From: an uncultured Bacteroidales bacterium
Lineage (GTDB): Bacteria; Bacteroidota; Bacteroidia; Bacteroidales; UBA932
Reading direction: 5' to 3'
NCBI GenBank assembly: GCA_944326255.1
Contig: CALVDG010000007.1
Coordinates: 29,626-93,625 of the forward strand
DNA: 64,000 nt
Shown here piece by piece: positions 39,173 through 47,366 of this stretch. Below the pieces are notes generated by a model. The model saw only the letters and a program-made list of their open reading frames with translations. It was not told where the DNA came from and did not search any database. Made by a program: the position numbers and the translations under genes. Every line of letters begins with the position of its first letter. Position 1 is the stretch's first letter.

Positions 39173-40849
39173 CTATCCGCACACTTCATTCAGCCAGTCG
39201 CCTATCTCCATATTCTTGTGCGTGATATTCAGCTTCTTACGCAGTCTGTACCTAGCCATATTGACAGTCTGTGGACTCTGCCGAGTTATCTCGCATATCT
39301 CCTTCGTGGAAAGATTCAGATGCAGCAGGGCGCAGAGTCTTCGCTCGCCGACCGTAAGCTGGGGAAAAGACTTCATCAGTTTCTGCATGAACTCTCCGTT
39401 GAACTCGGGAATATACTTGTTCGTCTCCTGCCACTCCTTTTCGTTCTTGGCATCATTGAGGTCATCGCATATCCTGCCAATGCTGCCGCGCACATCTCCC
39501 GAAGCCTCCATGCCGACATCTCTGAGCCGGTTTATAGTCTCATCTATCATCTTTCTCGTCTGGAACTGCTGCATCTTCTGCATCTCCAGTGCTTCATGCT
39601 TGCCAGCAAGCTCGGTCTCCTTCTGCCTCATCCTGTATTTGTTCTTAAGGTAAAGAATCAGCGTAGTAAGCGCAAGTATCACCAGACCGAACGAAAGGCA
39701 AACGAAGATCAGCGTCTGTCTGTTCCGCTCCCTTTCATCAGACATCTGCTGAATCCTGAGCTCTATCTCGTTCTGCGTCCGAAAAAGTGCCAGATACATG
39801 CTGTCTCCGGCATGTATACTGTCCAGGCGGTTGTATTCCATAAGCACGTCATAGGCATCCTTCCACCTGCCTTCGCGGGCGTAGATACCGTGCAGGGCTT
39901 CAAGACAATACAGCTGCATAAGCTCAAACTCACCCTGACTGTAATCCCTTATGGCATTTTTAAGACATTCCTCAGCATCTGCGTCACGACCGGTCGCCGC
40001 ATACAGCACGCCCTTATTCTGCCACCACTCGCCGGACTGTTCTATATTGGCCAGAAGAGGCTCTGCCAGATCCAGATACGCAGAAGCCTCCTGCCACTGT
40101 CCCCTATCCAACAGCCATGTCGAATAATTGATATACAGACGTACAAGCCTGGATGAATCTCCCGAGGAACCGGCTATGGCTATAGACTCTTCCATAAACT
40201 GCTTTCTTTTTTCCGGGTCCTTAGAGGACAAAGACATATTGTTCATCGCAAGAACCTGCCTGATACTGTCATCTGACAGCCTGGCTTGGCGGGCATATTC
40301 TATATAATACCTCTGAGCCTTGTCAAAATCCTGACAGATATAGTACACACAGCCCAGAAGATTCAGACAGTCCAGCGCACTTCCGTCATTGTAATCCACC
40401 TCCTCAAAATGAGACCATGCACGCGAGGCGAACTTGAGAGCCATATGAAACTCCCCGCGCTTGTAATACAGCTTGGCTATATGATACTCTTCTTCGGCCG
40501 CATTGTAGCCGTCCTCCAGACCCTCATAAATCCTCAACGACTGCTCCCGCAATGCTATGGCCTTTGAAAATTTAAACTTGTCCATCTCCTCGTAATCCGC
40601 AAGATAATCGTAAACCCCGGCAAGTGCGGCGCATACCGCCGAAGTGTCGATACTGGCCAGGAACAACTCCGCATATTCAACAGCCTTTTCCTCATCACCA
40701 CTGCCTTTTGACACCTGATACAAGTCGTACACTCCCATATCTGCCCCGGGAACATCCTCTACCGAATCATAAACCTGTCCCGACAACGGAACTGCGCAGA
40801 AAAGCAAGAACGGGAAGACAACACCCGCGACAAATGACAGACACTTCAT
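39173..40849 (-). CDS. Membrane TPR-LuxR transcriptional regulator
   Basis: 558 residues from ATG 40849: signal peptide (cut near PLSGQ, residue 25), periplasmic TPR-like repeats (about 70-345), one transmembrane segment (about 378-400), a cytoplasmic coiled coil (about 405-470) and a C-terminal LuxR/GerE-type helix-turn-helix (about 497-545, LTVGERRLCALLHLNLSTKE then QTVNMARYRLRKKL). This architecture is common in Bacteroidota as a one-component envelope-to-DNA regulator. The upstream extension to 40954 is excluded by a -7 box at 40868-40875. It lies just upstream of the secreted protein and Big_2 operon in the same direction, so those genes are reasonable targets (inferred). Confidence 0.85.
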   Translation of the reverse strand: MKCLSFVAGVVFPFLLFCAVPLSGQVYDSVEDVPGADMGVYDLYQVSKGSGDEEKAVEYAELFLASIDTSAVCAALAGVYDYLADYEEMDKFKFSKAIALREQSLRIYEGLEDGYNAAEEEYHIAKLYYKRGEFHMALKFASRAWSHFEEVDYNDGSALDCLNLLGCVYYICQDFDKAQRYYIEYARQARLSDDSIRQVLAMNNMSLSSKDPEKRKQFMEESIAIAGSSGDSSRLVRLYINYSTWLLDRGQWQEASAYLDLAEPLLANIEQSGEWWQNKGVLYAATGRDADAEECLKNAIRDYSQGEFELMQLYCLEALHGIYAREGRWKDAYDVLMEYNRLDSIHAGDSMYLALFRTQNEIELRIQQMSDERERNRQTLIFVCLSFGLVILALTTLILYLKNKYRMRQKETELAGKHEALEMQKMQQFQTRKMIDETINRLRDVGMEASGDVRGSIGRICDDLNDAKNEKEWQETNKYIPEFNGEFMQKLMKSFPQLTVGERRLCALLHLNLSTKEICEITRQSPQTVNMARYRLRKKLNITHKNMEIGDWLNEVCG

Positions 40850-40867
40850 ATTCCGAATTGATTTGTA

Positions 40868-40875
40868 CAAAATTA
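40868..40875 (-). promoter_or_regulatory. -7 box (TAATTTTG) for the TPR-LuxR regulator
   Basis: The minus strand reads TAATTTTG, matching TAnnTTTG, 18 bases before ATG 40849. It fixes the start by excluding the longer frame. Confidence 0.6.
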
Positions 40876-40971
40876 CGATTTTTCGGACACACTGGCAATA
40901 TAAAGGTGAAAAACCGAGGGGATTGGATAGAGTGCCGTTATCGGCACGGGGCAAACCAATCAGTCAGTTCC

Positions 40972-41109
40972 CTAATACTGTCTGAAATGACTTCTTACCC
41001 GCTCAATCTTGCCGAATCTTATGCGTCTGTACGCCTTGATTCTGACAAGCCTGACAATCTCCACCCTGATGGAAACTATCACGAAATAGTAATATGTTCT
41101 ATTGTTCAT
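40972..41109 (-). CDS. Possible 45-residue basic small protein
   Basis: A 45-codon frame from ATG 41109 to TAG at 40972. The product is short, strongly basic and amphipathic: an aromatic/hydrophobic N-terminal half (MNNRTYYYFVIVSIRVEIV) and an Arg/Lys-rich C-terminal half (KAYRRIRFGKIERVRSHF). I do not recognise a family. The start codon lies inside one arm of a long inverted repeat (41106-41127), whose other arm is at 41227-41245, and a -7-like box sits at 41251-41258. A hairpin GTGCCG/CGGCAC at 40932-40947 follows the stop. It could be a real regulated small peptide or a chance frame; the plus strand is also open here. Confidence 0.35.
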   Translation of the reverse strand: MNNRTYYYFVIVSIRVEIVRLVRIKAYRRIRFGKIERVRSHFRQY

Positions 41110-41245
41110 TTAAGGTTATTTACTGTGTGGTGTAAGAACAGTTGACCTCTCGTTCAAGTACCTCCCCTCGGTAGCAGTTCAAAAAAAGCAGACACCCATT
41201 AGGGATAGATGTCCGCCTTAATTTGCCACAGTAAATCTTAAATGA
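41106..41245 (-). repeat. Long inverted repeat enclosing a terminator, overlapping a small-ORF start
   Basis: The arm at 41227-41245 reads CACAGTAAATCTTAAATGA. The arm at 41106-41127, read on the minus strand, gives the same 19 bases with a 3-base insertion (CACAGTAAAT-AAC-CTTAAATGA). The arms are separated by 99 bases containing a terminator hairpin. In a minus-strand transcript starting near 41244, the 5' end could pair with the start-codon region of the 45-codon frame. Confidence 0.75.
41181..41216 (-). terminator. Internal terminator or attenuator in the inverted-repeat unit
   Basis: On the minus strand GCGGACA (41216-41210) pairs with TGTCTGC (41194-41188) through one G-T pair, with an inner CCC-TAAT-GGG hairpin, followed by seven T (41187-41181). 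A transcript beginning near 41244 would end here after about 60 bases unless it reads through. Confidence 0.65.
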
Positions 41246-41250
41246 CTTTG

Positions 41251-41258
41251 CAAAGGTA
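41251..41258 (-). promoter_or_regulatory. -7 box (TACCTTTG) firing into the inverted-repeat unit
   Basis: The minus strand reads TACCTTTG, matching TAnnTTTG. CTTG lies 19 bases upstream, one mismatch from the -33 TTTG. It is followed at once by the right arm of the inverted repeat. Confidence 0.5.
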
Positions 41259-41385
41259 TGGAATAATTCCTGAATGACAAGAAAAATCAGTCAACGCCTG
41301 TGCATTATTTTACGGAATGTGTCAAACATCAAACAATGTAAACTTGCGGTCAGAAAAATATGGAAGGGGCCGGGGGTTGGGCCCC

Positions 41386-41430
41386 GGGCACAAAAAAAGA
41401 CTGACGTTGTCATCAGTCTTTTTTGTGCCC
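41386..41430 (-). terminator. tRNA-Leu terminator with mirrored tRNA 3' end
   Basis: A perfect 12-bp stem AAAAAAGACTGA/TCAGTCTTTTTT (41393-41404 and 41413-41424) with an 8-base loop terminates tRNA-Leu transcription. The repeat extends outward: GGGCAC (41386-41391) mirrors GTGCCC (41425-41430), which includes the tRNA 3' end. Confidence 0.8.
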
Positions 41431-41509
41431 GGAACAGGACTCGAACCTGCACAGCCTTGCGGCCACTAGTCCCTGAAACTAGCGTGTCTACCAATTTCAC
41501 CATCCGGGC
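41426..41509 (-). tRNA. tRNA-Leu (anticodon CAG)
   Basis: On the minus strand the acceptor stem GCCCGGA pairs perfectly with TCCGGGC, with discriminator A. The anticodon stem is CTAGT/ACTAG with loop TTCAGGG, giving CAG. A long variable arm (GGCCGCAAGGCT) and T-loop GGTTCGAGTCC are present, as expected for a class II tRNA. Length is 84 bases and CCA is not encoded. Confidence 0.95.
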
Positions 41510-41535
41510 AGACACATTCCCCTAAAACGGGAGTG

Positions 41536-41543
41536 CAAAGATA
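41536..41543 (-). promoter_or_regulatory. -7 box (TATCTTTG) for tRNA-Leu
   Basis: The minus strand reads TATCTTTG, 26 bases before the mature tRNA 5' end. It is the same octamer as at the tRNA-Asn promoter. Confidence 0.65.
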
Positions 41544-41582
41544 ATACTTTTTCCGTAAGTTGTATCACCAAAGTGTGATTTT

Positions 41583-43157
41583 CTATTCCGCTGCTGCCTG
41601 AATGACGTTGTCAATCTCAGCCAGGATGGGATAGAAAGCATTGTCATCCAGCGAGGAATACCTACCGACAAGAGCCCGCAGCTGTGTCAGCACAAACTGA
41701 CGGGACACCCGCCACTGCTCCATATCCACCGTCACTCCCTTGAGCCGGAGATAAGCCAGGAAACCGCTCTCCAGATCCATACTGTCCAGCAGGGCATTCA
41801 GTTCATCAAGCGAAGCCACGTCCCGAAGCTCACTGCGGTACTTATCCGCCGCCTCGGAGGCATACTTGACAGTCAGGGCCTGACGGTTGATCTGTATCAG
41901 AAGGTCGGTGACTCCGGCCGTATCAATAGGCACGAACACATCCGGGATGATGCCTCCGCCGCCATAGACCACATTGCCGCCGGGGGTAATGTATTTAAGC
42001 GAGTCATTGCGGGCTATACTGTCCGCGCTGGTCATCTCCCCGTGTACATACCGCTCGTAGATATCGTAGATATAATCCGCGCCGTCCCCGGGCGTGTACG
42101 GCTTCTGTATGCAGCGTCCCGTGGCGGTGTAGAAACGGGCTACGGTCAGACGGATACCGGAATTGTCAGTGAAAAATATAGGCTCCTGCACCATACCCTT
42201 GCCGTAACTGCGGCGGCCGTAGATGAGTCCGCGGTCATTGTCCTGCATCGCTCCGGCGAATATCTCGCTGGACGACGCGCTGTTCTCATTGACAAGCACG
42301 GCCAGTTCTATATCCTGGCACTTGCCGCTGCCGTCCGCATAAAAGTTCTGACGGGGACGGTGAGCTCCCTCCATATACACGATAAGACTCTCCTCAGGCA
42401 GGAACTCGTTGGAGAGCAGCAGGGCCTGGTCCATATACCCGCCTGAGTTGTCACGCAGGTCAAATATCAGCTTGGTCATACCGGCCTCAAGAAGCGCAGG
42501 CAATGCCGCCTCGAATTCCTCATAACTGGTACGGGTAAACTTGGACAGTTTCATATATCCCGTAGTATCATCCAGCATATAGGCCACATCTATGCTCTTC
42601 ACCGGTATCTTGTCACGGGTCACCTCAAACTCCACGGTCTCCCCGTCCCTGAGGATATCCAGCCGCACCTTGGTCCCGGACACACCCTTCAGCATCCCGA
42701 CCAGTGAATCCTGATCTATCCGCACACCGGCGACATTCTTTCCGTCCACTGTCATAATCCGGTCTCCGGACATCAGACCGGCCCGCTCGGAGGGGCCTCC
42801 GGCTATCACGCTGATGACTATGGCCGTATCCTCGGGCACATTGAAGGTGATGCCTATGCCGTCGAAGTTCCCCTCCAGCTCTGCATTAGCCTGCTTCAAG
42901 TTCTCCGGCGGAAGATAAACTGAATGCGGATCCAGATCTCCCAGTATCACCGGAAGTATCTCCTCGGTCAGTTTACTGCGGTCTATATCATCCACATAGT
43001 TCTGATCTATCTGCTGAAGCACCAGTTCCAGCTTATCCCATCCGTGGCCGTCCACATAGTATCTGTCCGCATTGCCGCGCATCATCACCACACGGGTGAC
43101 GATACTGCCGGCCAGCAGCATAATGACGGACCACAGAACCAGTTTCAGAGTTTTCAT
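41583..43157 (-). CDS. Carboxy-terminal processing protease, S41 family
   Basis: Periplasmic or membrane-anchored tail-specific protease. The 524-residue protein has an N-terminal hydrophobic anchor (5-25), a PDZ domain (about 95-185, DGIGITFNVPED, GPSERAGLMSGDRI) and the S41 catalytic core with nucleophile Ser295 in VNENSASSSEIFAGAMQ and Lys320 in GRRSYGKGMVQ, the usual 25 residues apart. The C-terminal extension (about 410-524) is helical. It overlaps the dCMP deaminase gene by 4 bases and is the last gene of the long minus-strand run. Confidence 0.93.
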   Translation of the reverse strand: MKTLKLVLWSVIMLLAGSIVTRVVMMRGNADRYYVDGHGWDKLELVLQQIDQNYVDDIDRSKLTEEILPVILGDLDPHSVYLPPENLKQANAELEGNFDGIGITFNVPEDTAIVISVIAGGPSERAGLMSGDRIMTVDGKNVAGVRIDQDSLVGMLKGVSGTKVRLDILRDGETVEFEVTRDKIPVKSIDVAYMLDDTTGYMKLSKFTRTSYEEFEAALPALLEAGMTKLIFDLRDNSGGYMDQALLLSNEFLPEESLIVYMEGAHRPRQNFYADGSGKCQDIELAVLVNENSASSSEIFAGAMQDNDRGLIYGRRSYGKGMVQEPIFFTDNSGIRLTVARFYTATGRCIQKPYTPGDGADYIYDIYERYVHGEMTSADSIARNDSLKYITPGGNVVYGGGGIIPDVFVPIDTAGVTDLLIQINRQALTVKYASEAADKYRSELRDVASLDELNALLDSMDLESGFLAYLRLKGVTVDMEQWRVSRQFVLTQLRALVGRYSSLDDNAFYPILAEIDNVIQAAAE

Positions 43158-43576
43158 ATATTGTCGTACTTGCAGACTTCGATTCCGGCCCGGCGCAGCA
43201 GCTCGATACCGTCCTTGACGCTGTACTCAATCATATACACCACCCTCTTTATTCCGGCCTGGATGATCAGCTTGGAACATTCCAGACACGGAGCATCGGT
43301 GACATACAGCGTGGCTCCCTCGCTGTTGTTGCCGGACTTGGCCACTTTGGTTATGGCATTAGCCTCGGCGTGAAGCACATAAGGCTTGGTCTTGCCAGTG
43401 GACGGATCCTCGCATATATTCTCAAAGCCGGACGGGGTACCGTTAAAACCGTCCGATATTATCATCCTGTCCTTGACGAGCAGGGCCCCCACCTTTCGGC
43501 GGGTACAATACGAGTTCTTGGCCCATACCCTTGCCATTTCCAGATAACTTCTGTCAAACTGCTCTTGCTTTGTCAT
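43154..43576 (-). CDS. Deoxycytidylate (dCMP) deaminase family protein
   Basis: Zinc-dependent deaminase that would supply dUMP for thymidylate synthesis. The 140-residue protein has the zinc ligands HAEANAI (His and catalytic Glu) and APCLECSKLI (two Cys), plus the family N-terminus YLEMARVWAKNSYCTRRKVGA. Its stop overlaps the protease start by 4 bases, and it starts 9 bases after the acyl-CoA ligase gene. Some members are ComEB-like with different substrates, so dCMP specificity is inferred. Confidence 0.9.
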   Translation of the reverse strand: MTKQEQFDRSYLEMARVWAKNSYCTRRKVGALLVKDRMIISDGFNGTPSGFENICEDPSTGKTKPYVLHAEANAITKVAKSGNNSEGATLYVTDAPCLECSKLIIQAGIKRVVYMIEYSVKDGIELLRRAGIEVCKYDNI

Positions 43577-43585
43577 ATCTGTAGT

Positions 43586-45256
43586 TTAATTGTTGGAACG
43601 CTGATAGAGATATCTCTTTATGCTCTTCTTCGGGGTCTTCTCGAACTCTTCGGGGAAAAGCTCGACCGCTCCCACCTTGCAGTAATTGGGCTGATGAGCA
43701 TTCATCTCCTTGATGCTCTGCTGAATCCTGGCCAGCATCTCATCCTTGGAGAGTCCGTCAGCTGCGGCCATCTCCGAATCAGGATAGACCAGGGCCCGGA
43801 GCCCGTTGTTGTCCTCTATGACCAGGGACTCATTGACATAGGGCATGTTGTTGATCTCACCCTCTATCTCCTCCGGATAAATATTCTGACCTGAAGGCCC
43901 CAGGATCATACTCTTGCAGCGGCCCTTGATGAAGAGGAAGCCGTCGGAATCTATGATGCCCATGTCACCGGTGCGGAACCATCCGTCCTCGGTGAAGGCC
44001 TCGGCCGTAGCCTGCTCGTTCTTGTAGTAACCCAGGAAGACATTGTCGCCCTTGACCAGTATCTCTCCCGGAACATTCTGAGGATCAGCGGAGTCAATCA
44101 TCACCTGCATCCTCGGCGCAGCCTTGCCGCAGGAGTAGAGCTTGGTCTGGTTCCAGCGTGCGTATGTGATGATAGGTCCGCACTCGGTCATTCCGTAGCC
44201 TACTGTGAAGCGGAATCCGATACGGCGGAAAAATGCCTCGGCCTCGCGGTTGAAAGCCGCTCCACCTATGATGACCTCGTCGAACTTGCCTCCGAAGGCC
44301 TCGTCCAGCTGGTGGTTGATTTTCTTCAATATCTTCTCGTCGATGACGGGAAGTCTCAGCAGCAGGCGGATATCCCTGCGGTTGATCAGAGGCTCCAGCT
44401 TTTTCTTGTATATCTTCTCGATAACCAGCGGCACTGTCACTATCAGGTCCGGCTTGACCGTTCCCATGGCATCGAGGATGATCTTGGGGGTCGGAAGCCT
44501 GGTAAGGAAATGCACGTGACAGCCTAGACAGAACTCTACCAGGAACTCGAACAGCATACCGTACATATGGGCAGTAGGCAGCATGGAGACGCAGTTGGAG
44601 GCGTTGTCCAGATGCCCGTGTACCTCAAAGCCGAACAGGACGTTGGAGAGTATGGAACGGTAAGGCAGCATCACTCCCTTGGAGAACCCGGACGTGCCTG
44701 ACGTATAGTTTATCATAGCCAGTTCCTCGGGGGAGTCCTCATAATAACTGACGCAGTCGGGATGGAAGCTGTGCGGGTATTTCTTGCCGAAAAGTTCGTT
44801 GAGATGCTCTCTCGTATGGGTTATCTTGTCATTGGACGCATACAGCAGGGAAAAATCATTCATCAGAATAATGGCATCCAGGCCGGGCATCTCCGACTGG
44901 GAGAGGCCGTCCCACACCATGTCGCCCACGAACAGGACGCGGGCATCGGAATGATTGACAAGATGATAGATGTTGCCGCTCTTAAACTCGTGCAGCAGAG
45001 GCACAGGCACAGCCCCGTAGGTCAGGGATGCGAGAAAAGACACCGCCCAGTTGGCCTGGTTACGGGAGCATATCGCAATCTTGTCACCCCGTTTCAGTCC
45101 GCACATCTCCAGCATGATATGTATCTTCTCTATCTTGCGGGCCACATCCCTGTAATAAAGAGTGACACCGTTGTAATCAGACAGAGCCGGACAGTCCCAG
45201 TTCTTCTTTATGCTTTCTTCTATGATCTTATTCAGTGATTTAGGATTCATACACAT
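43586..45256 (-). CDS. AMP-forming acyl-CoA ligase
   Basis: ATP-dependent activation of a fatty or carboxylic acid to its CoA thioester. The 556-residue protein has the AMP-binding motif INYTSGTSGFSKGVMLP (about 190), the A5-type TVGYGMTECGP, the A7 TGDMGIIDSDGFLFIKGR and a C-terminal Lys (TPKKSIKRYLY). The substrate is probably a long-chain fatty acid, as for most Bacteroidota homologues. ATG at 45256 and 45250 are both possible. It lies 23 bases after an MsbA-type exporter, so a lipid connection is attractive but not shown. Confidence 0.88.
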   Translation of the reverse strand: MCMNPKSLNKIIEESIKKNWDCPALSDYNGVTLYYRDVARKIEKIHIMLEMCGLKRGDKIAICSRNQANWAVSFLASLTYGAVPVPLLHEFKSGNIYHLVNHSDARVLFVGDMVWDGLSQSEMPGLDAIILMNDFSLLYASNDKITHTREHLNELFGKKYPHSFHPDCVSYYEDSPEELAMINYTSGTSGFSKGVMLPYRSILSNVLFGFEVHGHLDNASNCVSMLPTAHMYGMLFEFLVEFCLGCHVHFLTRLPTPKIILDAMGTVKPDLIVTVPLVIEKIYKKKLEPLINRRDIRLLLRLPVIDEKILKKINHQLDEAFGGKFDEVIIGGAAFNREAEAFFRRIGFRFTVGYGMTECGPIITYARWNQTKLYSCGKAAPRMQVMIDSADPQNVPGEILVKGDNVFLGYYKNEQATAEAFTEDGWFRTGDMGIIDSDGFLFIKGRCKSMILGPSGQNIYPEEIEGEINNMPYVNESLVIEDNNGLRALVYPDSEMAAADGLSKDEMLARIQQSIKEMNAHQPNYCKVGAVELFPEEFEKTPKKSIKRYLYQRSNN

Positions 45257-45279
45257 TAATGTTTAAATTCTGTCATTCA

Positions 45280-47103
45280 TCAAAAAGCCTGCATATCGCA
45301 CAGATGCGAGTAGAGTCCTCCTGCCTTGAGCAGTTCCGTATGAGTACCCCTCTCCACTATGCGCCCCTCTTTCATCACCACTATCTCGTCCGCATGCTGT
45401 ATCGTGGACAGACGGTGGGCGATGACTATGGAGGTGCGGTTCTTCATCAAGTTGGTGAGGGCATCCTGCACCAGTCTCTCGCTTTCGGTATCCAGAGCCG
45501 AGGTAGCCTCGTCCAGAATCAGAATCGGAGGGTTCTTCAGCACCGCCCTGGCAATGGCGATACGCTGCCGCTGGCCGCCTGAGAGCTTACCTCCACGGTC
45601 TCCGATATTGGTGTCATAACCGTGTTCCATCTGCATGATGAACTCATCCGCATTGGCTATCCTGGCTGCCCGTTTCACATCCTCGTCGGAGACATGCTCC
45701 ATACCGAAGGTGATGTTGTTGCGGACAGTATCATTGAACAATATAGCCTCCTGAGTCACGATACCCATAAGAGATATCAGCTCCTTGGGATAATACTGCC
45801 GGATATCCACACCGTCTATGAATATGCCTCCTTCTGAGACATCATAGAAACGCGGCAACAGGTCCGCCAATGTAGACTTGCCTGCCCCGGAAGGTCCCAC
45901 TATGGCTATCATCTTGCCCTTGGGAATCGTCAGGTCTATGTTCTTCAGCACATAGTCAGTAGAATACTTGAACGATACATCGCGGTATTCGATGGCACTG
46001 GTGAATTCCGAGACATGCACCGGATGCTCCGCCTTGCGTATCGACGGCACCGCATCCAGAATTGCAAATATCCTGTTACCGGACACCAGACCCTTCTGGA
46101 TATTGGAATACGCCGCCGCTATAGCCTTGGAAGGCTCCAGAACCCTCCAGTAGAATGCGATATACACGATAAAGTCCGAGAGTCCCATTCCCAACTCTCC
46201 GCGCATCTGCAGCACCCCACCGTAAAACAAGACGGCCGCCGCCACTGATATGCCGAGAAATTCTGAAAGAGGGGACGCCAGCTCCTGACGGGTATACATG
46301 GCGCGGCTCACGGCCTTGTGCTCCTCATTGGTCCTGTCGAAACTGTCCCTGACATACTTCTGAGCATTGAACGCCTTTATGATTCTCGCTCCTGATATCG
46401 CCTCCTCGAAATGGCTGATTATTCTACCCATAAGAGCCTGTGTCCTGGTCGCTCCTCTTCTAAGTTTCCTGGTGACGGCACCTATGACAAAGGCCGATAT
46501 GGGAAGTGTTATCAGCGTCAGCAGAGTCAGCTTAGGAGACATATAAAAGAGACCTATCAGAAAGCCTATCACCAGCAAGGGCTCGCGGAATATGATATGA
46601 AAACTGCTGGCCACGCTGTTCTGTACCTCATTGACATCGTTTGAGACGCTGGAAAGGATGTCACCCTTGCGCTGCTCCTGAAAGTAGTCCACATTGAGAC
46701 GGGTGATCTTGTTGAAAAGGTCTGTCCGGATATTCTTCATCACGTAAGTCTTCATATTCACCAAGATCTTCTGGGAAAGGAATCTGGTCAAATTGGACAA
46801 AAACGACGTGATAATCAGCACAAGACATACAAAAAGCAGACTGCGGAGCACTCCGCTGGCCTCCATAACCCGCGTCAGATAATACTGGAACACCCCGTAA
46901 AAATAATCCACGCTGAGGGAAAATTCCGGCAGAGCAGTATACTTCTCAACGGCGTCCGGGTCAAACAGGACTTCCAGCAACGGCTTTATCAAAGCGTAGT
47001 TGACAACTCCGAATATTACGGAAAGTATTGAGAAAATCAGATATCCGGGCCAGAAACGATGATAAGGTCTGGCATAGGAAAGAATTCTTGTAAACGCTTT
47101 CAT
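45280..47103 (-). CDS. ABC exporter, MsbA/LmrA type (fused permease and ATPase)
   Basis: 607 residues: six membrane segments (about 15-330) with the type IV exporter fold and a C-terminal nucleotide-binding domain with Walker A GPSGAGKST (403-411), signature LSGGQRQRIAIARAV, Walker B PILILDEATSALD and the H-loop IVIAHRLST. Lipid A core flipping (MsbA) is the likely role in a Gram-negative cell; multidrug export is the alternative. It follows DUF4834 by 9 bases. Confidence 0.88.
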   Translation of the reverse strand: MKAFTRILSYARPYHRFWPGYLIFSILSVIFGVVNYALIKPLLEVLFDPDAVEKYTALPEFSLSVDYFYGVFQYYLTRVMEASGVLRSLLFVCLVLIITSFLSNLTRFLSQKILVNMKTYVMKNIRTDLFNKITRLNVDYFQEQRKGDILSSVSNDVNEVQNSVASSFHIIFREPLLVIGFLIGLFYMSPKLTLLTLITLPISAFVIGAVTRKLRRGATRTQALMGRIISHFEEAISGARIIKAFNAQKYVRDSFDRTNEEHKAVSRAMYTRQELASPLSEFLGISVAAAVLFYGGVLQMRGELGMGLSDFIVYIAFYWRVLEPSKAIAAAYSNIQKGLVSGNRIFAILDAVPSIRKAEHPVHVSEFTSAIEYRDVSFKYSTDYVLKNIDLTIPKGKMIAIVGPSGAGKSTLADLLPRFYDVSEGGIFIDGVDIRQYYPKELISLMGIVTQEAILFNDTVRNNITFGMEHVSDEDVKRAARIANADEFIMQMEHGYDTNIGDRGGKLSGGQRQRIAIARAVLKNPPILILDEATSALDTESERLVQDALTNLMKNRTSIVIAHRLSTIQHADEIVVMKEGRIVERGTHTELLKAGGLYSHLCDMQAF

Positions 47104-47112
47104 TGTACTAAT

Positions 47113-47358
47113 CTACTGCTTTTTATCATCTTCAACCTCCTCATAGTCCACATACTCGCCGATATTGTCCCCCACTATCTTCTCATCAGCACCGGCATCC
47201 TTACCGGAGACCGAGACCTCTCCCTCCTTCTTGTCCCTCCGGAATCCTTGCCAACGCTGAGAAGTACCTCTCATTCGCCTGAGCACATAGAGCGGCAAAG
47301 CCAGGACCAGCAGCACAGCTCCGAAAACTATAAGCAGTATAATATTAATAAGTGCCAT
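47113..47358 (-). CDS. DUF4834-family small membrane protein
   Basis: 81 residues: one N-terminal transmembrane helix (about 4-25, INIILLIVFGAVLLVLALPL), a basic stretch (RRMRGTSQRWQGFRRDKK) and an acidic tail ending YVDYEEVEDDKKQ. This matches the layout of DUF4834 proteins of Bacteroidota as I know them. Function unknown. It lies 8 bases after the 744-residue membrane protein gene and 9 before the ABC exporter, so it is probably translated with them. Confidence 0.65.
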   Translation of the reverse strand: MALINIILLIVFGAVLLVLALPLYVLRRMRGTSQRWQGFRRDKKEGEVSVSGKDAGADEKIVGDNIGEYVDYEEVEDDKKQ

Positions 47359-47366
47359 ACATTGTT

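Larger units (their letters stand above)
40850..41425. other. Interval between the TPR-LuxR gene and tRNA-Leu
   Basis: These 576 bases hold the regulator's promoter (40868-40875), a hairpin at 40932-40947, the 45-codon frame, the inverted repeat with its internal terminator, a -7 box at 41251-41258 and the tRNA terminator. A GC-rich hairpin GGGGCC/GGCCCC is at 41366-41385. No conventional gene is present. Confidence 0.7.

Noticed and set aside
40624..41145. 173-codon plus-strand frame overlapping the regulator and the small ORF
   Set aside because: Most of it is antisense to the TPR-LuxR gene. Its last 50 codons overlap the 45-codon minus frame, which has better surrounding signals, though neither is proven.
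41106..41258. Invertible (phase-variable) promoter of the Bacteroides type
   Set aside because: The -7 box lies outside the repeat arms, the arms do not resemble known Mpi-type sites as I remember them, and no recombinase gene is nearby.
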